Assembly: GCA_964470035.1 (NCBI GenBank)
Contig: CAYYBR010000047.1
Coordinates: 1-21,209 of the forward strand
Length of the DNA: 21,209 bases
Origin: JAJRXG01 sp964470035
GTDB lineage: Bacteria > Bacteroidota > Bacteroidia > Chitinophagales > Saprospiraceae
Direction of reading: 5' to 3'
Shown: one piece after another, positions 15,054 to 21,209 of the stretch
Layout: each line of letters starts with the position of its first letter
Position numbering within the stretch: position 1 is the first letter of the stretch
Translations under genes and position numbers: made by a program
Notes under the pieces: generated by a model
Database searches by the model: none
What the model saw: the letters and a program-made list of their open reading frames with translations, nothing else
What the model was told of the DNA's origin: nothing

Positions 15054-17717
15054 TTAGTCACCTAACCAGCTAGTCAGACCTTTTACGACTCGAGCAATAC
15101 TGTCACCGATTCTTTCTATCTCATCACGTTTGTAATAAGGCCTTGCTAGTTCTAAGTAAAACTCTGACACTTTTGAAGCATAATACTTAACTTGTTCTTT
15201 CTCTACAAAATCGCTGTTTAATAGCATTCCTAAGTCATCACCCAGCATTTTTCTATAATCAAGAGAATTCGCATCTCCATTTGACATCTTCTTTGCTAGT
15301 TGATAGTATTCTTTTCTTAATTCATCGTTGTTAACGATTTGCTTGAACGAAAGCATCGTAGTTGGCACATCAAGAAGAATTAGCTCTCCAGCACTCTTAT
15401 CATATGACTTGACCTCACTTGCACCTGCTCTATTAACAACTTTAAATATTACGGAGCCTTCTTTAAATCCATCCAAATAAATGACCTTCTTGGTATTCGT
15501 AAACAGCACTGATGCAGCCCCCTCGTTATAGTGAACTTGATAGCTCGTTTTTTTATCCAGTTTACCTTTTATATTAAGAACTAATACGGGGACTCTTGCC
15601 TTTGAGATGTCAATAGAATCAACAAAGACCTCGTTTTTTTTCAACTCTGGAACTGAAATCTGCATCACTCTTGAATTTGACAGATCATTTATAACATTCG
15701 ACATAACTCTGCTCTGAAAATCAGGCTTATCATGAAAGAAACTCTTGTAATATTCTATGTTACCAGACCCGATGCAACTACTTACAAATTCATATAATTT
15801 CTCAATATCGTTCGATGTCGCGAGTGAATTTAGCACAGCCGGAACATCAGCACACCTTATGTAATTCTTGAACAACAAAGGATCGACCTCAAATTGGAGC
15901 ATATGATCAAGTGCTCTTTTTGCCGTAGAACTTCCCTTACCACTTCTTTCAAATTCAGCAACAAGTCCTTTCTGCGATACCGATCGACGATAGCTATCTT
16001 CCCCGTGATAATGCTCTAGATACCAATCAGCTTCTTCAGGAGTGCTGAGCTTATCAACATACTCTATCTCAATCTCATTACGTAACCCATGATTACTACT
16101 ATAAAGGTTTATAAGATCAACTGGAGATAGCACATTTTTCACTTTATTGAAAGCCTCAACTTGATTCTCATATCCTGGTATTTCACTAAACGTTAGCAAT
16201 GAACTAAAGTCTGCAACACAACTTAGAGCATGCGGATATAATCCCTCAGCCAAATTTGGGTCAGAATTAGCAACATAAAATATAAGATCGCAGTCTACAT
16301 ATTCTGGATTTATACGATTCAATCCATTTTCTCCAAATTTCTTCAAAAATTTCGCAACCTTTTGGCTCCTTCCTATTTGAGTAGGATCTAGATCAATAGA
16401 ATTTATGTAAACTTCTTTTAGCTGATCTGAATCTTTAGAGAAGTGTTTCAAATAAAGGTCACAAAGGTCAAGATCGAATTCCGTTCGAGAAAAGATCATA
16501 TCTCTAATTTCTTCACGAATAGGACCAAAAAGATTGGATTCGACAAGCACAGCATACTCTTCAAAGTCGAGGTTAGAAATTGCCCACTCCGCAGACTCAA
16601 TTAATGATGCCTCATCCTGGTAAACTCCATGGTATGCCATCAAATGATCAATTGAACTTATGGATCTTTTGAGATCTAATTTTACAGTAAATTTGTGCTC
16701 TTCAATAGCAGATTTATTTCCAGCAACAAACGACCATATTTTTTCAGTTCCTTTTAGGTGGCTCGTCACTCTCTGTAAAGCAACTGCTCTACATATAGAC
16801 TGCTTTTGATATAAGCTATCAAATAATCTATATTCTGAAATGGTTCTGATTGAATTCGCTATTTCGCACTCTGCGAGTTCGAGATATAAGCCCTGATATT
16901 CCATTGGAATATTGTCCTTCATAGCCATAAGCTGCGATCTCGGAATCATAGCTACTAGATTCTCTAATATTTCATTGACATCGCAGTCGCTCTCAAAAAC
17001 ACTTTTATCCCATTTATTCAATTCGAATAGTTCAATAATTCTAATGCACACTATTGATGAAGGATCTTCTACATCTTTAGGCAATACTTCCCCCTTCCTT
17101 TTGACTGTAGGAATATCGTCAAAGCATCTTAGATAATGTAGGCACGCAAGGTCTCTTGTTATTTTGTCCGGTGCATATTTGATGGCTTTGAACTTTTCAT
17201 CTTCATCAACAATGAGACTCAATAGATCTTTGTAAATTTTTGCAAGTCTCGGATGGTTATCAAAAGCTGGATATGTCAGTAATTTCATACCTCTAAGTGG
17301 ATTAGCAAAGTTCTTAACCGACAGTGCATCCCATTTATCTTTTGCGATTATCGTGATGTATTGACACCTGCGATCTGCCACATGATGCTTTATATAAACA
17401 TGGTTAGGATAAAAGGTGTTGACATACTCTTTGACGTCAATTGGTCTACCTTTAAGCTTATTCTTTGTCAAAAATCCTTGTTTTCTCGGTCCTTTGATTC
17501 GATCAACACCTTCAACTCCTAGGTAATTGGTTATGATCTTGTCCTGATCATATTTTCTCGACTTAGATTCCAATATTTCATGGACAGCAACATGTTCTTG
17601 TTCTTTCGGGTAGGTCAGAACTTCAGGATCGGTTTGTGCAAATTCTGGAGTCCCAAACAGAATACACAAGACAAAACAACAATAACGGGCTCTTGGATAA
17701 TTTGTAAAAACTCTCAT
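15054..17717 (-). CDS. Large secreted protein of unknown function
   Basis: An 887-aa protein, first gene of the minus-strand operon. The N-terminus has a basic start, a hydrophobic core (CCFVLCILFG) and TPEFA|QTD, a likely Sec signal cleaved after Ala27. Most of the chain looks helical and rich in charged residues, without visible tandem repeats; a beta-rich region lies around 695-790 (VPVLVLNIKGKL, TSYQVHYNEGAASVLF, GSVIFKVVNRAG), possibly an Ig-like or binding domain. The end (about 815-887) returns to helices. I see no protease, glycosidase or nuclease motif and no C-terminal sorting domain of the T9SS type. Codon and base use appear more AT-rich than hsdM. Function is unknown; an envelope or periplasmic role follows from the signal only. 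Confidence 0.75.
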   Translation of the reverse strand: MRVFTNYPRARYCCFVLCILFGTPEFAQTDPEVLTYPKEQEHVAVHEILESKSRKYDQDKIITNYLGVEGVDRIKGPRKQGFLTKNKLKGRPIDVKEYVNTFYPNHVYIKHHVADRRCQYITIIAKDKWDALSVKNFANPLRGMKLLTYPAFDNHPRLAKIYKDLLSLIVDEDEKFKAIKYAPDKITRDLACLHYLRCFDDIPTVKRKGEVLPKDVEDPSSIVCIRIIELFELNKWDKSVFESDCDVNEILENLVAMIPRSQLMAMKDNIPMEYQGLYLELAECEIANSIRTISEYRLFDSLYQKQSICRAVALQRVTSHLKGTEKIWSFVAGNKSAIEEHKFTVKLDLKRSISSIDHLMAYHGVYQDEASLIESAEWAISNLDFEEYAVLVESNLFGPIREEIRDMIFSRTEFDLDLCDLYLKHFSKDSDQLKEVYINSIDLDPTQIGRSQKVAKFLKKFGENGLNRINPEYVDCDLIFYVANSDPNLAEGLYPHALSCVADFSSLLTFSEIPGYENQVEAFNKVKNVLSPVDLINLYSSNHGLRNEIEIEYVDKLSTPEEADWYLEHYHGEDSYRRSVSQKGLVAEFERSGKGSSTAKRALDHMLQFEVDPLLFKNYIRCADVPAVLNSLATSNDIEKLYEFVSSCIGSGNIEYYKSFFHDKPDFQSRVMSNVINDLSNSRVMQISVPELKKNEVFVDSIDISKARVPVLVLNIKGKLDKKTSYQVHYNEGAASVLFTNTKKVIYLDGFKEGSVIFKVVNRAGASEVKSYDKSAGELILLDVPTTMLSFKQIVNNDELRKEYYQLAKKMSNGDANSLDYRKMLGDDLGMLLNSDFVEKEQVKYYASKVSEFYLELARPYYKRDEIERIGDSIARVVKGLTSWLGD

Positions 17718-17748
17718 AAGGCTAGTTTTAGTAAGTATTAATTAAATA

Positions 17749-17774
17749 CTATCATCCCCAGCAGGGGATGATAG
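17749..17774 (-). repeat. Strong hairpin upstream of the 887-aa gene
   Basis: Arms CTATCATCCCC and GGGGATGATAG (11 bp, perfect) flank the loop AGCA. It lies 32-57 bases upstream of the start codon of the 887-aa gene, in its promoter or leader. On the minus strand it is followed by TATTTAATTAATA, too weak for a clear terminator. A regulatory leader hairpin is possible. Confidence 0.7.
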
Positions 17775-17816
17775 ATATACCAGCTAGTGCTTCTTAAGAG
17801 AAATTTTAGGTAGGAT

Positions 17817-17833
17817 TTTGCGAAACCCGTCCT
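17817..17833 (+). repeat. 17-bp direct repeat, left copy
   Basis: TTTGCGAAACCCGTCCT occurs here and identically at 18182-18198. The two copies bound a 348-bp block with the small minus-strand reading frame and its terminator. They could be a duplication left by insertion of a small element, recombination sites, or two related terminator arms. Confidence 0.8.
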
Positions 17834-17849
17834 CGACTTCTCACTAAAT

Positions 17850-17881
17850 AAAAAAAGCTCTTACCGCAAGCGGCAAGAGCT
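17850..17881 (-). terminator. Intrinsic terminator, minus strand
   Basis: Arms AGCTCTT and AAGAGCT (17856-17862 with 17875-17881), extended inward by CCGC/GCGG after one mismatch, form a strong stem. On the minus strand it is followed by TTTTTTATTT. It ends a transcript coming from the right, which fits the small reading frame at 17916-18089. It also insulates the 887-aa operon. Confidence 0.8.
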
Positions 17882-17915
17882 AATTAATTTGTTTGCATTG
17901 GCACTTGCCGCCAGT

Positions 17916-18089
17916 CTACATTTTTATTTTTTCAAACTTGCTTAAAAAAACCACTTTGTTCATATTTCTTAAATAAAGATATGTCTTATTATTAAGAAAT
18001 GCTAGAATAATTTGGTGAATGGCGCGCAATGCAATAGATAAACCCCCGCAGACTGTTAAAACGGTACGATATTTGGGTTTTTTTATCAT
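17916..18089 (-). CDS. Possible 57-aa membrane-like peptide
   Basis: The minus-strand frame starts MIKKPKYRTVLTVCGGL and ends KFEKIKM. It has a lysine-rich start, a moderately hydrophobic stretch (TVLTVCGGLSIALRAIHQIILAFL, read as two parts split by Arg-His) and a basic tail, so it could be a small membrane-associated peptide. The ATG lacks a Shine-Dalgarno site but follows an A-rich sequence, as is common in this phylum. A good terminator begins 35 bases after the stop, which is the main support. An AT-rich 37-nt stem (17964-18000) lies inside. No family is recognised; a non-coding RNA in the same place is an alternative. Confidence 0.4.
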   Translation of the reverse strand: MIKKPKYRTVLTVCGGLSIALRAIHQIILAFLNNKTYLYLRNMNKVVFLSKFEKIKM

Positions 18090-18181
18090 ATTTGTAGCAG
18101 AACTTCATTTAGATTAGCATCTGAAACCAATAAAATCCCAATATCAACTAAGGTTATAAGCGCCAATTATGGTGTCAAGAA

Positions 18182-18198
18182 TTTGCGAAACCCGTCCT
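18182..18198 (+). repeat. 17-bp direct repeat, right copy
   Basis: Identical to 17817-17833. Here it forms the left arm of an imperfect plus-strand hairpin, while at the left copy no partner arm is seen. Confidence 0.8.
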
Positions 18199-18231
18199 GT
18201 CTTTCTTTATTGAGAGGCGGGGCTTTTTTTC
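18190..18231 (+). terminator. Terminator-like hairpin, plus strand
   Basis: CCCGTCC pairs imperfectly with GGCGGGG around a T-rich loop and is followed by a run of seven T. It would stop plus-strand transcription, although no plus-strand gene precedes it in this gap. Confidence 0.45.
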
Positions 18232-18317
18232 TTCAGAACTTTTCAACCTATTGGTTTAAATCATCTATGACTCGATACTTTCCAACCTTATATAGCACAA
18301 CGGGTGTCCCAAGTCGT

Positions 18318-18338
18318 CCGCAAGCCCGTTGCTTGCGG
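18318..18338. repeat. Hairpin CCGCAAGC / GCTTGCGG
   Basis: An 8-bp perfect stem (18318-18325 with 18331-18338) around loop CCGTT. The CCGCAAG core also forms the inner stem of the terminator at 17850-17881, hinting at a shared small repeat family. Confidence 0.6.
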
Positions 18339-18406
18339 CGGCACCTTAACATTAGTGCTCTGGCACCAATGGAATCACTTCGTCATACTACTTTAGGTAT
18401 GCCTCC

Positions 18407-18492
18407 TGCTATTTTAAGCGTCCACGCTTAAAATCAGTATCCTAAACCAACACTCCAATATTCGAATTAAGCGTAGACGCTTAATTCAGCGA
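18407..18492 (+). repeat. Dispersed 86-bp double-hairpin repeat, copy 2
   Basis: Same orientation and length as the copy at 7675-7760. Here both palindromes are perfect: 18411-18434 (loop CC) and 18464-18487 (loop AG). Of the eight differences between copies, seven lie in the spacer between the hairpins, one in the first hairpin and none in the second. It ends 90 bp before the ATG of the downstream gene. Confidence 0.85.
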
Positions 18493-18550
18493 CGTAAGTT
18501 GGTTGTATCGAAATAAGAAGCTTCCTTATGTTATAAAAGTTGTAGCCTGG

Positions 18551-18565
18551 ATCAACTCAGTTGAT
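18551..18565. promoter_or_regulatory. 15-bp dyad, possible operator
   Basis: ATCAACT-C-AGTTGAT is a perfect dyad ending 17 bases before the chosen ATG of the downstream gene. The position would suit a repressor site or a short leader hairpin. No bound regulator can be named. Confidence 0.4.
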
Positions 18566-18582
18566 TGTCCCATCTTAGTCTC

Positions 18583-19302
18583 ATGAACCTCCTCACCTGG
18601 AACTGTGCCATGGCCTTCCGCAAGAAGTATCACCATGTACTGGACTTCAAGCCCGATGTCATGGTCATCCAAGAATGCGAGCACAAGGATAAACTGCCGA
18701 TCCAGAAACTACAAGATGAACATGGTCTTCATCAAGTTATCTGGTATGGTAAAAACCCACACAAAGGCATCGCAGTGTTAGCCTATGGAGAGGTGGAGTT
18801 AAGCCTTATGGAAGAGCATGATCCACAATACGAATATGTCCTACCAATCAAGATGAAAGTACATGACCAGATGATCAACCTTTTTGCGATCTGGGCAATG
18901 CCCCACTCTACCCGATCTAAGGGTTATGTAGGACAAGTGTGGGGAGCGATCAATCATTACCGCTCTTTGTTGGATCATCCTTCTATACTTGTCGGTGACT
19001 TTAATAGTCATCCGATCTGGGATCACAAGTATCCTAAAGGGTGTCATACAGATGTAGTCTCGTTTCTAAAAGACAAAGAGATACTAAGCACTTATCACCA
19101 AAGTCATGGCGTATCACATGGTCAAGAAACAGACCCTACATTCTTTCTAACCAAGAAGCTGACGAAGCCGTATCATCTAGATTATTGCTTTGTGTCTTCT
19201 TCCCTTATGAATATAAAGACAAAAGTTACTGTCGGAAGTTATGATGATTGGATATCAAAAAGTGATCATATGCCAGTAAGTATCCAGCATCTAGACTGCT
19301 GA
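18583..19302 (+). CDS. Endonuclease/exonuclease/phosphatase-fold protein
   Basis: A 239-aa metal-dependent phosphodiesterase-type protein. The family residues are present in order: NLLTWNC (Asn7), VIQEC (Glu31, metal ligand), GDFN (138-141), HLDYCF (Asp200) and SDHMPV (Asp228, His229). These form the active site of DNase I, exonuclease III and inositol phosphatase relatives. There is no signal peptide, so it probably acts in the cytoplasm; whether it cuts DNA, RNA or a small phosphodiester cannot be told. I choose the ATG at 18583 over an upstream TTG at 18565 because the protein then starts directly at the first strand and because the TTG lies on a perfect dyad. It stands alone, 85 bp before the aldehyde dehydrogenase. 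Confidence 0.9.
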   Translation: MNLLTWNCAMAFRKKYHHVLDFKPDVMVIQECEHKDKLPIQKLQDEHGLHQVIWYGKNPHKGIAVLAYGEVELSLMEEHDPQYEYVLPIKMKVHDQMINLFAIWAMPHSTRSKGYVGQVWGAINHYRSLLDHPSILVGDFNSHPIWDHKYPKGCHTDVVSFLKDKEILSTYHQSHGVSHGQETDPTFFLTKKLTKPYHLDYCFVSSSLMNIKTKVTVGSYDDWISKSDHMPVSIQHLDC

Positions 19303-19387
19303 TGGCCGTCTTTCACTGGACACTGTGATACGACTCATTTTTTCTATATTAGTTCAAGCATACTAATCACACTTCAAAGAAAGTAAT

Positions 19388-20815
19388 ATGACGCGCATCC
19401 TAGAAGCTCCTGAAACTTTGGCCAAGGTCATCCAACATCACTTCGAGGCATTAAAAGCCAATCAATTTAACATAGGAAACACAACCGTAAGTGAGCGCAG
19501 GAAAAAGCTCAAAAAGCTACTGCATGCTATTAACAAATATCGCCCTGAGATCAAGGAAGCGATGTTCAATGATTTTAAGAAGCATCCTAGTGAAGTAGAC
19601 TTAACGGATGTCTATCCGATCACGAGTGAGATTAAGCATGTGCGGAGTCACTTGAGTCATTGGATGGGTAGACATGGAGTCTCAACACCACTTGCGATGA
19701 TGGGCTCAAGTTCATATATCAAATATGAACCAAAAGGTGTGGTACTTATCATATCGCCTTGGAATTTTCCATTTAATCTGACCTTTTGCCCTCTTATCAG
19801 TGCTATTGCTGCTGGCAACACAGTGATGATCAAGCCTTCAGAAAATACTCCACACTCATCAGCGCTGATGAAAAAAATAGTCAGTGAAGTCTTCGATAAA
19901 AATGAAGTAGTCTTGGTTGAAGGCGGCGTAGAAACTGCTAAGAGTGTGCTTGAGCTTCCTTTTAATCATATCTTCTTTACTGGCGCGCCATCTATAGGCA
20001 AGATCGTCATGGCTGCTGCAGCAAAAAACTTGACTTCTGTAACTCTTGAGTTAGGAGGAAAATCTCCAACTATAGTCGATGAATCTGCGGATATCAATAC
20101 TGCCGCTCGTCGGATCGCTTGGAGTAAGTTTATCAACAATGGTCAGGTATGTATAGCCCCAGATTATGTGTATGTGCACTCTACAAAAAAGGATGCATTT
20201 ATCGCCAAGGTCAAGGAGTACACCAAGAAGTTCTTCACGGAGGACGCATCTAAAGAAACCTCCTATGCCCGCATCGTAAATCATAAGCACTTCGGGAGGG
20301 TTCGATCTCTTATAGATGATGCTGTTGAGCACGGTGCTAAAGTAGAATATGGTGGCAAGTCAGATGGCGACGACAACTTTATATCCCCTACTATTCTCAC
20401 TTCCGTAAATCATGATTCTAGGATCATGAATGAAGAGATTTTCGGACCTGTTATGCCGATACATACTTTTGACAAGATTGATGAGGTTATCGACTTGATC
20501 AATAGTAAAGAAAAGCCGCTCGCCCTCTACATCTATAGTAAGAAAAGAAAGAATATCAATCACATACTCAATAATACCAGAGCTGGAGGAAGCTGCATTA
20601 ATCATAGCGCAGTACACTTCTTTAATTCTAATCTCCCATTTGGAGGTTCTAATAATAGCGGTATAGGCAAGGGGCATGGTTGGTTTGGCTTTCAGGCATT
20701 TTCTAATCAGCGTGGTGTCCTGAAGCAGCATATACCTAATGCACTGGAGCAGTTGTTACCACCTTACAATAATGCAAAACAAAAACTCATTGACCTAACG
20801 ATCAAGTATTTCTAG
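19388..20815 (+). CDS. Aldehyde dehydrogenase, class-3-like
   Basis: A 475-aa NAD(P)-dependent aldehyde dehydrogenase that oxidises aldehydes to acids. Visible motifs are SPWNFPFNL with Asn126, KPSENTPHSS, FTGAPSIGK at the cofactor site, ELGGKSPTIV with general base Glu221, and NNGQVCIAP with nucleophile Cys255, then NEEIFGPVMP and the C-terminal NLPFGGSNNSGIG. The pattern and length fit the branch with fatty or aromatic aldehyde dehydrogenases (ALDH3-like) rather than betaine-type enzymes. The substrate is probably a lipid-peroxidation or long-chain aldehyde; this is inference. No membrane anchor is seen at the C-terminus. Residues needed for catalysis are all present. Confidence 0.95.
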   Translation: MTRILEAPETLAKVIQHHFEALKANQFNIGNTTVSERRKKLKKLLHAINKYRPEIKEAMFNDFKKHPSEVDLTDVYPITSEIKHVRSHLSHWMGRHGVSTPLAMMGSSSYIKYEPKGVVLIISPWNFPFNLTFCPLISAIAAGNTVMIKPSENTPHSSALMKKIVSEVFDKNEVVLVEGGVETAKSVLELPFNHIFFTGAPSIGKIVMAAAAKNLTSVTLELGGKSPTIVDESADINTAARRIAWSKFINNGQVCIAPDYVYVHSTKKDAFIAKVKEYTKKFFTEDASKETSYARIVNHKHFGRVRSLIDDAVEHGAKVEYGGKSDGDDNFISPTILTSVNHDSRIMNEEIFGPVMPIHTFDKIDEVIDLINSKEKPLALYIYSKKRKNINHILNNTRAGGSCINHSAVHFFNSNLPFGGSNNSGIGKGHGWFGFQAFSNQRGVLKQHIPNALEQLLPPYNNAKQKLIDLTIKYF

Positions 20816-20883
20816 ATTGCGCGGTTTGTAGGATTTTGGGGTAAATAATTCTTGCTCTGGATGGTGGGATAACCATAAGTACT

Positions 20884-21198
20884 TTATGTTTCCCAGTCAT
20901 CTAGCGTATCTATGGTATCCTTAGAGCTCCATAGATGTCTTAATAACATGTAGAACAGGATGCAAGTAGCCAGACAAAATGGGATAGCAGCCAACTCAAT
21001 CACCCAAGAGTCTGCCTCATACAATTGATATTGCCCTGAAACCTCAATATAGAGCCCCCACCCTAATCCAAAAAGAATAGCGCCACTATAGTAGGATACG
21101 ATGCCAAGAATAGAGTACAACCATTTCTTCTTTCCATATTCTTCAGAAAGTCTATAGAAGTACTTTCCGATATAATAGATCAACAAAAGGCCGAGCAT
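20884..21198 (-). CDS. Small membrane protein, start probably outside window
   Basis: At least 104 residues with three hydrophobic segments: LGLLLIYYIG at the start, YSILGIVSYYSGAILFGLGWGLYI in the middle and AAIPFCLATCILFYMLL near the end. No family assigned; similar small proteins with the pattern YYIGKYFYRLSEEYGKKKW occur widely in Bacteroidota as I recall. The first in-frame ATG (21198) would leave a first membrane helix of only about 12 residues, and the frame stays open to the window edge (preceding residues Ile-Tyr-Phe), so the true start is likely further upstream. It converges with the aldehyde dehydrogenase gene across 68 bp without a clear terminator. Confidence 0.7.
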   Translation of the reverse strand: MLGLLLIYYIGKYFYRLSEEYGKKKWLYSILGIVSYYSGAILFGLGWGLYIEVSGQYQLYEADSWVIELAAIPFCLATCILFYMLLRHLWSSKDTIDTLDDWET

Positions 21199-21209
21199 AA
21201 AGTAAATAT

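Larger units (their letters stand above)
17718..18582. other. 865-bp hairpin-dense stretch with little or no coding
   Basis: The largest gap between confident genes. It contains in order: a strong hairpin upstream of the 887-aa gene, a minus-strand terminator, a possible 57-codon minus-strand gene containing an AT-rich stem, a plus-strand terminator-like hairpin, a CCGCAAGC/GCTTGCGG hairpin, copy 2 of the 86-bp repeat and a 15-bp dyad before the nuclease-fold gene. A 17-bp direct repeat bounds 17817-18198. No tRNA or known structured RNA was recognised. Confidence 0.7.

Noticed and set aside
17834..18181. Known structured RNA such as tmRNA, 6S, SRP or RNase P
   Set aside because: No diagnostic conserved segments were found in either strand.
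18183..18431. 82-codon plus-strand frame starting with TTG
   Set aside because: It runs through a terminator-like hairpin, another hairpin and the 86-bp repeat, with no plausible start or domain.

Overview
The window looks like chromosomal DNA of a member of the Bacteroidota, probably near the Saprospiraceae/Chitinophagia. This is inferred from the type of secreted and beta-barrel proteins with short Sec signals, a CxxxY-type CcmE next to a long CcmF, an FtsE-like ATPase without an adjacent ftsX, an ATG-overlap gene style with weak Shine-Dalgarno sites, and a TAnnTTTG-type promoter before ccmE. No rRNA, tRNA, CRISPR array or transposase gene was found.

Left part (1-7641), housekeeping: the start of a YkuK-like RNase H-fold gene (minus, cut by the edge); a thioredoxin-like DUF255/YyaL lipoprotein overlapping a small secreted protein; an FtsE-family ATPase that has lost several catalytic motifs; a YhbS-type acetyltransferase; and ccmE-ccmF for cytochrome c maturation. 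Then comes an 86-bp double-hairpin repeat and, on the minus strand, a secreted protein with a probable outer-membrane barrel end.

Middle part (9535-13824), a decayed type I restriction-modification locus: hsdM is intact. The next gene fuses a DUF4062 domain directly to the tail of the usual DUF4062/ATPase protein, so the middle domain is missing. hsdS keeps both target-recognition domains but breaks off inside its second conserved helix, where it joins the last ~168 codons of hsdR in another reading frame. The locus may still methylate DNA but cannot make HsdR. Between the DUF4062 gene and hsdS lie REP-like palindromes, including a pair that shows a compensatory base change.

Right-middle part (13872-17717): a minus-strand operon of three proteins I do not recognise (887, 133 and 252 aa). 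The first has a Sec signal and the last a twin-arginine-like signal. It looks more AT-rich than hsdM and is the best candidate for an undescribed system here. Upstream is an 865-bp stretch dense in hairpins. It holds a possible 57-codon gene with its own terminator, bounded by 17-bp direct repeats, and a second copy of the 86-bp double-hairpin repeat.

Right part (18583-21209): an endonuclease/exonuclease/phosphatase-fold protein, a class-3-like aldehyde dehydrogenase, and a small membrane protein on the minus strand whose start is probably outside the window.
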